Origin: a bacterium BMS3Bbin03
Lineage (GTDB): Bacteria; Zhuqueibacterota; JdFR-76; BMS3Abin05
Length of the DNA: 57,434 nt
Assembly (NCBI GenBank): GCA_002898015.1
Contig: BDTM01000040.1
Span: 1-57,434, forward strand
Direction of reading: 5' to 3'
Below the pieces are notes generated by a model that saw nothing but the letters and a program-made list of their open reading frames with translations, searched no databases and was not told the origin of the DNA. The stretch's first letter is position 1; each line of letters starts with the position of its first letter. This document shows positions 8,181 through 16,625 of the stretch, piece by piece. The translations under genes were made by a program, and so were the position numbers.

Positions 8181-9314
8181 ATGACATTTAAAATCTTACA
8201 TTTTGCCGATGTGCACCTGGACATTTCATTTGCCGGCATGGGTTTTCCGTTGGAGGTGGCAAGACGGTACCGGGAATCCTTGCGGGGCGCCGTAAAACGT
8301 TTGATGGATCTGGCCTTGGAAGAGGCTGTTTCCTGCGTAACGGTGGGCGGTGATTTATACGAACAGGAGCGGTTTACGGCGGATACGGGGAATTTCCTGG
8401 CTGAACAATTTACCCGGCTGGATTCTGTGCCCGTATTTATCGTGCCCGGAAACCACGATCCCCTTGTTCCGGATTCGATTTACAAACAGGTCAAATGGCC
8501 GGAGAATGTGACCATTTTTCAGCATCCCAAACTGGAACCTTATCCGTTAAATGAGGCCGTTGTTTTGTGGGGACTGGCCCATCCGTCGCCGTCCTGGCGG
8601 GGAAAACCCCTGGAAAATTTTCACGTGCCGGATGAAAGAATCCACATTCTGCTTTTGCACGGTTCAGATATGTCCAATGTGCCTGCCGGGAAGGTGACGC
8701 ACGCACCCTTTCTGCCGGAGCAGATTCGGAAAGCCGGATTCCGGTTTGCGCTGTTGGGACATTACCACCAGGGTCGGCTGACGCCGGAGGGAAATCCGTT
8801 TATGGCATACCCGGGCAGCCCGGAGCCTCTGGCTTTTGGCGAGACCGGTCTGCACGGCGCCGTTTTGCTCGAAGTGACCGGGTCCACGGTTCAGGCGCAC
8901 CCCATTTCGACACAGACGTACCAATCGGTTCGGGAACAGGTTGATGTCTCACAATTGACGAACCGGGATGCGGTGCTCACGAAGATTCAGGAAGCCCTTG
9001 AGGACAAAGCCGGCGAACGGGTTCTGGCGCAGGTCACGCTGGTGGGGACGCGCCATCCGGATGTGATCTGGGATATGGCGCTTTTTAATGAAAATCTTCC
9101 CAAAAATTTTCTGCATATTTTTTTGGAAGACGAAACACTTCCGGCTTTTCCGCTTGAAGATCTCAAAGAAGAAAAAACGGTTCGGGGAGAATTTGTCCGT
9201 AAACTGCTGGACGACATTGAAAAGGCGTCCGACGATCAGAAGGAGGTTTTTAAAGACGCACTGACGTACGGGCTTTTCGCTTTTGAGAAAAAAGAAATTT
9301 TCGCGGATAATTGA
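8181..9314 (+). CDS. SbcD/YhaO-family metallophosphoesterase (DNA exonuclease subunit)
   Basis: A 377-residue calcineurin-like phosphoesterase. The metal-binding motifs appear in order: D10-x-H12 in 'HFADVHLD', 'GGDLYE' near residue 57, 'PGNHDP' near 93, 'LLHGSD' near 158 and 'LLGHYHQG' near 192. This is the Mre11/SbcD layout, and the length and the N-terminal 'ILHFADVHLD' fit the YhaO subgroup. It should be the Mn-dependent nuclease of a complex with the ATPase encoded 25 bp downstream. GGGAAC before the ATG is a plausible ribosome site. The last 90 residues are acidic and would be the capping or partner-binding part. Confidence 0.88.
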   Translation: MTFKILHFADVHLDISFAGMGFPLEVARRYRESLRGAVKRLMDLALEEAVSCVTVGGDLYEQERFTADTGNFLAEQFTRLDSVPVFIVPGNHDPLVPDSIYKQVKWPENVTIFQHPKLEPYPLNEAVVLWGLAHPSPSWRGKPLENFHVPDERIHILLLHGSDMSNVPAGKVTHAPFLPEQIRKAGFRFALLGHYHQGRLTPEGNPFMAYPGSPEPLAFGETGLHGAVLLEVTGSTVQAHPISTQTYQSVREQVDVSQLTNRDAVLTKIQEALEDKAGERVLAQVTLVGTRHPDVIWDMALFNENLPKNFLHIFLEDETLPAFPLEDLKEEKTVRGEFVRKLLDDIEKASDDQKEVFKDALTYGLFAFEKKEIFADN

Positions 9315-9339
9315 AACACTTTAAAAAGAGCATGTTTAC

Positions 9340-12114
9340 ATGAAATTACTTCAATTGAATATTCAGGGTTTTGGGAAACTAAAATCTTTAAAGATTGATT
9401 TTTCGCCTAAATTGAATCTCATCTGGGGCCTGAATGAGGCGGGGAAATCGACGCTGCAGCAGGCTATTCTGGCCGCATTTTACGGATTTTATCAGGGCAG
9501 CCGCGCCACAACGGCCGAGAAACAGCAGCACCTGCGTTTTAAACCCTGGACACACGCCGATTTTGATCTTCAACTGGTGTACGAATTGGGCGACGGACAC
9601 CAATTTGAAATTGTGCGGAATTTTGCGGATGACGATATTCCGACAAAAATCTTCGACGCGGTCACCGGGAAAGATCTGACCCCGCAATTTAAAATTCGGC
9701 GGCACGGGAATATCTCCTCTGCACGTGAACATCTGGGAATGAGCCGCGAAATTTTTGAAGCCACCGTCTTTGTGCGCCAGGCCGAAGTGAAATCACTTCA
9801 GAATAATGCGGGTCTTGTGAATGAAATCGTGAGTCTGCTGGATTCGGGAACGACACGGGCTTCTGCGGAAGAAGCCATTGCCTTTTTAGAAGGACAGATT
9901 GCCCGCGTCGGCAGCGACCGTGCGCGTGTGAAACGTCTGCCGATGGCTCAGGAATGGCTGAAAAAAATACAGGAAGAACGGGAAATGCTGCTTCGGGACC
10001 GCGACTCTCTGAGAGAGGCCGTCCTGAAAAAACAGGATTTGGAGAAAACATTACAAAAAGACCGGACCAAACTGCTCCAATTTCAATATCTGATTCTGGA
10101 TAAAAGAATGGCGGAGCTGGCTCAGAATTTTAAACGGTCGGAGGCCATTCGGCGGCGCCTGAAGGAACTCCGGGAAAACTATTCGGAATTGGAGGGCGCC
10201 GGGCAGGTTTCGGATTCCCTGCGCGAAGGGATTGTCAGAAAGTTTCAAACGCTTGAAAACCAAAAGGAACAAATCGGGGAGATTCGCGAAAAAATCAAGC
10301 AGCAGCAGACCATCGTAGAGCAGCTCGCCCGGGAACTGGCGGAATACACCGACATGCGAAAGCTGTCCGAATTTCTCACGTACGAAGAATTTGACAGGCT
10401 TCAGACGCGCTGGAACGTCGCCGACCGCGCATTAAAAAGAGATCAGGACGAATATGAGAAGGAACTCAACCGCCTGAGCACACAAAATCTGGATGCCGAC
10501 CGGCTGCAGAAAATTTATCAATTGTCTTCGGAAGAGACCCAGGGCTTTCGGGAGCAGGAAGAGGAATTGGGACGTCTGGACAGGGAAATCCAATCTCTGG
10601 AATTGGAACAGAGAGAACTGGCGGGAAAAGAGCCTTTTACCAAATCGGTAAAATTGGGGATTGTGGGCCTGGCATTTCTGGGCGTGCTGTTGGCGGTGCC
10701 GCTGATCCTCTTTCACCTGACTGCGACGGGAGTTATTTTGGGCGCATTTTTAATTACGCTGTCTGCGGGTGTCTCCCTTTATTTCTCCGGAATGCAGAAC
10801 AAGCATGAAAAAAACAGGATGGCGCTTAAGCATGACCTGCATGAAATTGTAACTGAAAAAATGGAAAAAGAGGCCTTTTACAAACATGCATTACAGCCTT
10901 TTGGTGTAAAGGATTTCAAGGATTTATTGGAAAAGCGCCTTCAATTTGAGAGTTTGTCCCGGAAAATCGATGCCGTCGCCCGCAGCAGGGAAGGGCTGGC
11001 TGCCGTTGAATTTCAATTGTTAAAATATCTCGGGTCCATCGACATTCAGTCCCTTTCGGAGGAGGTGCTTCAAAATGTGGGCGCGCAATTCAAATCCTTT
11101 TTTGAATTGAAAAACCAGTTTGACCGTGAAAAGCGGCTTCTGGAAGAAACTCGAAAAGACCTGGCACGGGTGCAGGACCGGTCGGAGTTAACAACCGATT
11201 CTTTGCTCGAGCGGCTGCAGGAAGCCGGGATCAATGAGAAAGACCCGGACAAAGCACTTCTGCAGTTTAAAGCGCTTGTTGAGAAGAAAAAAGAATGCGA
11301 TCGTCTGGGGCGTGAAATCGAAAAACTGCAATCGGAGCTTAACGGACTGTTTGCGGGAAAATCGGAGGCTGAGCTGCTGGAGCAGCAGGAGGCGTGGACA
11401 CGCAGGCGGGACACACTTTTAGCCCATCATCCGGAATTGAAAGGCCTGTCGTCCGGCTGGTCGTCACAAAAGCTTTTGACGGAATATGAAACGCTCGATC
11501 AAAAACGCCAGGAGATGGAAAAGGAGGTGGAACGTTTGGAGGCGACCATTCAGACGGTGCTGACCTCTCACCGGCCTCAAGCCGAAATCGAGGAAGAATT
11601 AGCCGCCGCAGAAAAAGAAGTCCGCCGGCTTCTGAAAGTCCGCCATGCCCTGGAAAAAGCGCGTGACACATTGCGGGAAGTCATGGAAAGTTACCATCGC
11701 GACATGGCCCCTTTTTTGAATCAAACCGTCGGCCGCGGAATCCAGGCGGTTACCCGCGGACGGTACAAAGATGTCCGAATCGATCCCCAAACCTTTACGA
11801 TTCATTTGGTTGTGCCGGAAACCGGCGACATGCAGCCCAGTGACAGGCTCAGTTTGGGGACTCAGGAGCAGCTTTACCTGCTTCTCCGGGTCGCAGTTGC
11901 AAAACATTTAAGTGAAAATGCCGAGTCGCTGCCTTTGATTTTGGATGACCCGTTTGTGCATTTTGATCACAACCGGTTGGAGAACGTGCTTGTCTTTTTG
12001 AAACAACTGTCTGAGCAAAATCAAATTATTGTGTTTACAAAGGATAGGGCGATTCATCGCTGGGTTGAAAAAAATGTAAAGCCGGAGGACCACATCATTT
12101 TAGAACTGAAATGA
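9340..12114 (+). CDS. SbcC/YhaN-like SMC ATPase with central membrane segments
   Basis: A 924-residue ABC-type ATPase of the Rad50/SbcC group, partner of the preceding phosphoesterase. Walker A GLNEAGKS is at 30-37, the signature 'LSLGTQEQ' starts near 837, and Walker B 'LPLILDDPFVHFD' follows near 865. Between are two long coiled coils, and at the hinge (about residues 438-485) two hydrophobic membrane-spanning helices instead of the CxxC zinc hook of SbcC. Mid-coil transmembrane helices are known for YhaN-type proteins, so the DNA-processing complex may be membrane-tethered. It ends well before the mraZ promoter. Confidence 0.88.
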   Translation: MKLLQLNIQGFGKLKSLKIDFSPKLNLIWGLNEAGKSTLQQAILAAFYGFYQGSRATTAEKQQHLRFKPWTHADFDLQLVYELGDGHQFEIVRNFADDDIPTKIFDAVTGKDLTPQFKIRRHGNISSAREHLGMSREIFEATVFVRQAEVKSLQNNAGLVNEIVSLLDSGTTRASAEEAIAFLEGQIARVGSDRARVKRLPMAQEWLKKIQEEREMLLRDRDSLREAVLKKQDLEKTLQKDRTKLLQFQYLILDKRMAELAQNFKRSEAIRRRLKELRENYSELEGAGQVSDSLREGIVRKFQTLENQKEQIGEIREKIKQQQTIVEQLARELAEYTDMRKLSEFLTYEEFDRLQTRWNVADRALKRDQDEYEKELNRLSTQNLDADRLQKIYQLSSEETQGFREQEEELGRLDREIQSLELEQRELAGKEPFTKSVKLGIVGLAFLGVLLAVPLILFHLTATGVILGAFLITLSAGVSLYFSGMQNKHEKNRMALKHDLHEIVTEKMEKEAFYKHALQPFGVKDFKDLLEKRLQFESLSRKIDAVARSREGLAAVEFQLLKYLGSIDIQSLSEEVLQNVGAQFKSFFELKNQFDREKRLLEETRKDLARVQDRSELTTDSLLERLQEAGINEKDPDKALLQFKALVEKKKECDRLGREIEKLQSELNGLFAGKSEAELLEQQEAWTRRRDTLLAHHPELKGLSSGWSSQKLLTEYETLDQKRQEMEKEVERLEATIQTVLTSHRPQAEIEEELAAAEKEVRRLLKVRHALEKARDTLREVMESYHRDMAPFLNQTVGRGIQAVTRGRYKDVRIDPQTFTIHLVVPETGDMQPSDRLSLGTQEQLYLLLRVAVAKHLSENAESLPLILDDPFVHFDHNRLENVLVFLKQLSEQNQIIVFTKDRAIHRWVEKNVKPEDHIILELK

Positions 12115-12293
12115 ACCGGAGGAAGAAATGGGAAAACCGGTTTTGCGGCCGCTGCAAAATGCCCGGTGACATTATCCCATTTAAATCACAATTTTAGATC
12201 GAACAAGCCTTCGATATTCCATCCCTAAAGCTATTAAGAATTAATAAGATAGCATTTGAATTGTGAAAATTTAGCAATATTCCAATTTTTCCC

Positions 12294-12322
12294 TTGACAA
12301 ATTCCAAAAAAAGTACTATTAT
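12294..12322 (+). promoter_or_regulatory. Strong sigma-70 promoter of the division operon
   Basis: TTGACA at 12294-12299, a 17-base spacer, and TATTAT at 12317-12322: a near-perfect consensus promoter. Transcription would start at about 12329-12330, exactly where the 10-bp-phased repeats begin. It is the only strong promoter seen before the mraZ-to-ftsZ run. Confidence 0.85.
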
Positions 12323-12329
12323 TTTCAAG

Positions 12330-12369
12330 AGGAATAAAAAGGTCTAAATAGGAAAATATAGGAAGACTA
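12330..12369 (+). promoter_or_regulatory. Probable MraZ operator: four 10-bp direct repeats
   Basis: AGG occurs at 12330, 12340, 12350 and 12360, giving four consecutive 10-bp units (AGGAATAAAA, AGGTCTAAAT, AGGAAAATAT, AGGAAGACTA). MraZ is a ring-shaped repressor known in other bacteria to bind short direct repeats of about 10-bp period ahead of its own gene. The array starts at the predicted transcription start, and its last unit doubles as the ribosome site of mraZ at 12375, so bound MraZ could block both steps. The repeat core differs from the known TGGG type. Confidence 0.7.
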
Positions 12370-12374
12370 AAAAG

Positions 12375-12788
12375 ATGTCCTATCTTTTTGGAAATGCTAA
12401 AACTTCGGTTGATGATAAGGGCCGGCTCAGTCTTCCTGCCGTTTTCCGTAATGCCATTAATGAAAAAATTCGTAACAAGCTGTTCTTAACGCTCGGCCAT
12501 GACAACAGTATTTACGGCTACCCGCTGGATGAGTGGAAAAAAATCATCGAGCGAAACCGTTTGAAAGATTACGATGATCCTCAGGTCCGTCTGCGCATTC
12601 GCCAGATGGCCACAAATTTTGATGTGGTAAAAATAGACAAACAAGGGCGGGTTTACCTGCCCGTCCATTTGATGAAAAAAGTGGGGATTCAGAAAGAAGT
12701 GCTCATACTGGGCACGGTCGATAAAATGGAATTCTGGAATCCCAATGGCTATCAGACCTATTCTAATGGAAATATGAAAGCCATTTAA
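12375..12788 (+). CDS. mraZ: Division/cell-wall operon regulator MraZ
   Basis: A 137-residue transcriptional regulator that binds DNA as a multimeric ring and controls the dcw operon it heads. Two AbrB-like SpoVT domains are visible: 'SVDDKGRLSLPAVFRNAI' near residue 11 and 'KIDKQGRVYLPVHLMKKVGI' near 85, each with the conserved D-x-x-GR-x-x-LP core. GGAAG within the last operator repeat lies nine bases before the ATG. The gene follows a consensus promoter and a four-repeat array, in keeping with autoregulation. Length is normal. Confidence 0.95.
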   Translation: MSYLFGNAKTSVDDKGRLSLPAVFRNAINEKIRNKLFLTLGHDNSIYGYPLDEWKKIIERNRLKDYDDPQVRLRIRQMATNFDVVKIDKQGRVYLPVHLMKKVGIQKEVLILGTVDKMEFWNPNGYQTYSNGNMKAI

Positions 12789-12876
12789 ATAAATAAGCTC
12801 ATTATTACCGGCAATTAATCAGGTGCGATTTCAGGGAAAATGACGACAACAGAATTATTGGCTTTACGGCACTATT

Positions 12877-12939
12877 CCAGCGAAAAAAATTCAACCCGAA
12901 CGGTTTGGAATCATCTCAGCCTTTCGGAATTTTCGCTGG
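12877..12939. repeat. Inverted repeat in the mraZ-rsmH interval
   Basis: CCAGCGAAAAAAATTC (12877-12892) pairs with GAATTTTCGCTGG (12927-12939): 13 paired bases with three extra A residues and a loop of about 34 bases. The interval 12840-13019 is open in the rsmH frame but precedes the conserved start of that protein, so the hairpin may be in a leader rather than in coding sequence. Confidence 0.5.
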
Positions 12940-13019
12940 CACCTGTTCAATACAGGAATACAGGCGTGCTGTTTGATATTCAGTTAAACGGTAAACCGGC
13001 CGGAAAGGGATATTATCAA

Positions 13020-13970
13020 TTGTCTGAAAAAATTTTAAAATATGCCTCTGCCTATCACGTGCCCGTCATGTTAAAATCGGTGCTGGGTTATTTGATTACC
13101 GACCCCTCCGGAATCTATGTGGACGGCACACTCGGCGGCGGGGGGCATGCCGAAGCCATTTTGGAGCGCTTGTCACCGAAAGGAAAGCTTATCGGCATCG
13201 ATTGGGACGCAGACGCCCTGCAATTCTCGAAAAATCGCTTGAAAAGATTTGGTTCGCAACTGATAACGCGCCGGGCAAATTTTGACGAGCTCCCGTCCGT
13301 TCTACACGATTTAGGGCTCTCCAAGGTGGACGGTATTTTACTGGATCTGGGTGTTTCATCCCATCAATTGGATTCGGATTCAAGAGGATTCAGCTATTTG
13401 AAATCCGGGCCTCTTGACATGCGGATGAACGGCTCCGGTGAATTAACCGCTTTTGATGTCATTAATCAGTACGCTTATAAAGATTTGAAGCGCATTTTTA
13501 AAGAATACGGGGAAGAACGCCAGGCGGGGCGTGTGGCATTGGCCATTTTGAAGACCCGGGAAAAAGGGACGATTAACACAACTGATGAATTGGCAGAGAT
13601 TATTCGGTCGGTTATTTTCCCCAATTATGTCAACAAGACCCTGTCCCGTATTTTTCAGGCCGTTCGAATCGAAATCAACCAGGATCTCGTTCATCTTCAA
13701 AAAGCGTTAAAATCGACCGTCGACATTTTAAAACCTTCCCGCAGAGCCGTTGTCATTAGCTATCATTCATTGGAGGACCGGCTGGTGAAACATTTTTTTA
13801 AGAAAATGGCTCAGCCCTGTGAGTATCTGCCCGAGCTGCCGATTTACCCCTGTGAAGAAGAAGCAAAATTGAAAATTTTAACCCAAAGGCCTGTCAGACC
13901 GTCGGCGGAAGAGGCAGCCAAAAATCCCCGCGCCCGGAGTGCAAAACTGCGAGCTGCAGAAAGAATTTAA
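13020..13970 (+). CDS. rsmH: 16S rRNA (cytosine1402-N4)-methyltransferase RsmH
   Basis: SAM-dependent methyltransferase that modifies C1402 of 16S rRNA, conserved second gene of the dcw cluster. 'HVPVMLKSV', the SAM site 'VDGTLGGGGHAEAIL', 'GIDWDADAL' and 'LLDLGVSSHQLD' are all present, as is the C-terminal 'RPSAEEAAKNPRARSAKLRAAER'-type end. The frame is open back to an ATG at 12840, which would add 60 residues not seen in the family. I prefer the TTG at 13020, which has AAAGGGA at 13004-13010 and gives a family-typical 316 residues. The hairpin at 12877-12939 supports a leader. The longer form cannot be excluded. Confidence 0.92.
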   Translation: MSEKILKYASAYHVPVMLKSVLGYLITDPSGIYVDGTLGGGGHAEAILERLSPKGKLIGIDWDADALQFSKNRLKRFGSQLITRRANFDELPSVLHDLGLSKVDGILLDLGVSSHQLDSDSRGFSYLKSGPLDMRMNGSGELTAFDVINQYAYKDLKRIFKEYGEERQAGRVALAILKTREKGTINTTDELAEIIRSVIFPNYVNKTLSRIFQAVRIEINQDLVHLQKALKSTVDILKPSRRAVVISYHSLEDRLVKHFFKKMAQPCEYLPELPIYPCEEEAKLKILTQRPVRPSAEEAAKNPRARSAKLRAAERI

Positions 13971-14000
13971 AAAATATTTTTTGGATAAAGGAATAAACCC

Positions 14001-14411
14001 GTGCAAATTCGTCGCCCGAAAAAATCACAAAGGGTAACCAAAAGGCACCTTTCATGGAAGGTCGTCGTGGTCGTTGGTTTTGTAACCGGATTATTCCTCG
14101 TGCACCTCTGGCAAAAAGATTCCATCAAAGATGGGCTGAAACAAATTCATACTTACAATAAAACAATTGCGAATATCAATGATCAAAACAAAATATTGCA
14201 GGCGAAAATTACACAATTGTCCAGCGCAGGGTGGATCGAGCGCGTGGCCCGGGAACGGTTGGGATTAAGGGATCCGGAACATGAACCCATTTTATTAGGC
14301 TATTCTCCCGCGTTCGAAAAGACGGATGTTAAGTTTGCATCCGGCAATTCCATCAAGAAATCACCGTCGATAGATGTGCCTTCAAAAATTGCACAATTAT
14401 TATCAAAATAA
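14001..14411 (+). CDS. ftsL: FtsL-like division protein
   Basis: A 136-residue bitopic membrane protein placed between rsmH and ftsI, the normal ftsL position. A basic cytoplasmic tail of about 24 residues leads into one transmembrane helix ('VVVVVGFVTGLFLVHLW') and then a short periplasmic coiled coil. 'IERVARERLGLRDPEHEP' matches the conserved FtsL/FtsB motif that ends the coil. FtsL links FtsQ/FtsB to FtsWI in the divisome. The GTG start has AAAGGA about ten bases upstream. Sequence identity in this family is low, so position and topology carry the call. Confidence 0.82.
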   Translation: MQIRRPKKSQRVTKRHLSWKVVVVVGFVTGLFLVHLWQKDSIKDGLKQIHTYNKTIANINDQNKILQAKITQLSSAGWIERVARERLGLRDPEHEPILLGYSPAFEKTDVKFASGNSIKKSPSIDVPSKIAQLLSK

Positions 14412-14417
14412 ACGGCC

Positions 14418-16523
14418 ATGCGACAATCAGGGACATCCCGAAAAATTATTTTTGTTTTTATCGGCCTGGCGATATTCGCTTATGGAATTCTTCTGTTCCG
14501 GTTTTTCACCATTCAGGTTATTTCAAGGGGGAAATACAGTGAAATCCGCAAAAACAAATCCCGTATAAAAGTCACGCTGAAAGGGGACAGGGGGTTAATT
14601 CTGGACCGGAATCTGTCCGTCTTGGCCAATAATATCTATCGATACTCTTTGGGGGCCGATCTGTCGAAAATAAAAAATCGCGAAAAACTGGCCACCCTCT
14701 TTGCACGTGCCACAAACAAATCCCCGCGATTTTATTTGAGAAAACTCCGGCCCAAACGGGGCTTTGTCTATCTTGTCAGGGATGTGCAAAAGCAGGAAAT
14801 GGTCAATTGGGATCTTCCCGATAAAAAGGAAGAGCCGGGGTTTCAGACAATCCGTGAGAATCGGAGAATTTATCCCTACAGCCAATCCGCCGCTGCGGTG
14901 ATCGGTTTTACAAACGTGGATAATCGGGGGATGAACGGCATTGAAGGGAAGTACAATTCCATTTTACAGGGCGAAGATGGCTGGCAGTATTTCCAGATGG
15001 ATGGTTTCAACCGCCTTTCGCCAGGATTGAATCTTCCGGAAAAGCTTTCTACAAAAGGGGAAAACCTGATTCTCTCTCTGAATATGAATTATCAGATGAT
15101 TGCCGAAGAAGAATTGGCTCGGGGAGTGATTGAAAATAAAGCCCGCGGGGGCACAATTGTCATGCTCAATCCCAAAACGGGCGAAGTGCTGGCCATGGCT
15201 TCGTATCCGGGTTTTAATCCCAATAAATACAGGGATTATAAAGTCTGGCGTTATAAAAATCGGACGATAACAGACGTTTTTGAGCCCGGTTCCACATTTA
15301 AAATTGTGACGGCCGCGGCGGCGCTCGAGAGTAAAAAGTTTAGGCTGAGTGACGTCATTTTTTGCGAGAACGGCGTTTACAAAATGGCCGGGGTGCTTCT
15401 TCGGGATCACAAATCGTACGGCAAGTTGACCTTCAAAAAGGTCATTGAATATTCCAGCAACATCGGCGTTGCCAAAATAGCCCGGAAAGTCGGTAAGAAG
15501 CGGGTTTTTAATATGGCTCGCGCGTTCGGCTTTGGAAATCCCACAGGCATTGATCTGCCCGGTGAAGTGGGCGGGCGGCTGAAAAACGCCACATTTTGGA
15601 GCCGGTCGGATGCCACGCGCATTCCGATTGGGTACGGCGTGTCCATTACAACGCTTCAGCTTGCAAATGCGTACGCGGCTGTGGCCAACGGCGGGTATTT
15701 ACTCCGTCCCTACGTGATGAAAATGATCCTGTCGCCGAATGATGAGCTTGTGAAGGAAATCAAGCCGGATACCATTCGGAAGGTTTTATCGCGGAAAACG
15801 GCTCACCGAATGACCGAAATTTTTAAAGGCGTCGTTAAAATCGGAACGGGGAAACGGGCGGCTTTGACGAATGTGGAAGTGGCTGGAAAAACCGGAACGG
15901 CTCAAAAGTACGATCTGAAGGAGAGAGGCTACTCTCACAAACGGTATGTGGCTTCTTTTGTCGGTTACGTTCCGGCGGACAATCCGCAATTGGTGTGCGC
16001 GGTTGTGATCGACGAACCCCAAAAATATCATTACGGCGGGGAAGTGGCCGCCCCGATTTTTCATAAAATTATGCAGAGAATTGTGGACTCCGTGGACGAA
16101 GAACCGGAGCCGCCCGCCGCGCAGTTTGGGACGCAATTAAATTCGGGGCTGGTTTCCGTGCCGGATGTCCGGTTTGTCTCGTATTCCAAAGCGAAGGCAA
16201 TTTTGGTTGAAGCCGGACTTAAGATTGCCGCCTACACGCACGGAAATTTTGTTGTGCAACAAGTTCCGGTGCCGGATCATCTGGTCAAATCCGGATCGAT
16301 TATTTCCGTCAGGCTGGAAAAGCAAATGGCGCTGCAGGAGTCCGATGATGCAAAATTCCCGGATGTGCGCGGACTGAGTATTCGACAGGCGGTGAAGACG
16401 CTCGCGGAATACGGGTATGAAGTCAGAGTGGAGGGAAGCGGTTTTGTCATCAGGCAATCGATCCTGAATTCGAAAAAGAAAATTTGTAAAATTGTCTGCA
16501 AGCCGCGTGTGAACACCGGATAA
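14418..16523 (+). CDS. ftsI: Division-specific transpeptidase FtsI (PBP2-class) with two PASTA domains
   Basis: Class B penicillin-binding protein, 701 residues, which cross-links septal peptidoglycan with FtsW. An N-terminal membrane anchor (about residues 9-33) is followed by the PBP-dimer domain and the transpeptidase domain. Catalytic motifs: S292-T-F-K, S346-S-N, and K491-T-G. After residue 575 come two PASTA repeats ('VPDVRFVSYSKAKAIL' and 'FPDVRGLSIRQAVKTL'), which bind cell-wall material. PASTA-tailed FtsI is common in Bacteroidetes-like groups and Gram-positives but not in E. coli. It starts six bases after the ftsL stop with no clear ribosome site, suggesting translational coupling. 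Confidence 0.94.
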   Translation: MRQSGTSRKIIFVFIGLAIFAYGILLFRFFTIQVISRGKYSEIRKNKSRIKVTLKGDRGLILDRNLSVLANNIYRYSLGADLSKIKNREKLATLFARATNKSPRFYLRKLRPKRGFVYLVRDVQKQEMVNWDLPDKKEEPGFQTIRENRRIYPYSQSAAAVIGFTNVDNRGMNGIEGKYNSILQGEDGWQYFQMDGFNRLSPGLNLPEKLSTKGENLILSLNMNYQMIAEEELARGVIENKARGGTIVMLNPKTGEVLAMASYPGFNPNKYRDYKVWRYKNRTITDVFEPGSTFKIVTAAAALESKKFRLSDVIFCENGVYKMAGVLLRDHKSYGKLTFKKVIEYSSNIGVAKIARKVGKKRVFNMARAFGFGNPTGIDLPGEVGGRLKNATFWSRSDATRIPIGYGVSITTLQLANAYAAVANGGYLLRPYVMKMILSPNDELVKEIKPDTIRKVLSRKTAHRMTEIFKGVVKIGTGKRAALTNVEVAGKTGTAQKYDLKERGYSHKRYVASFVGYVPADNPQLVCAVVIDEPQKYHYGGEVAAPIFHKIMQRIVDSVDEEPEPPAAQFGTQLNSGLVSVPDVRFVSYSKAKAILVEAGLKIAAYTHGNFVVQQVPVPDHLVKSGSIISVRLEKQMALQESDDAKFPDVRGLSIRQAVKTLAEYGYEVRVEGSGFVIRQSILNSKKKICKIVCKPRVNTG

Positions 16524-16625
16524 ACTCTGTTTCCTGATTCTTAAGGATGACTGCGTTTCATGTGTTCTGAATCGGAAGAGTCGAAATTCATTTTTCATTT
16601 GCGGCACGGCCGCACCGGGGTTTAT

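Noticed and set aside
12133..12159. AAAACCGGTTTT and GCGGCCGC palindromes after the YhaN-like gene as a terminator
   Set aside because: They overlap and lack a T run; the stem is weak, so no call was made.
16560..16625. Upstream 22-residue extension of MurF
   Set aside because: No ribosome site for 16560, and the family start fits the ATG at 16626.
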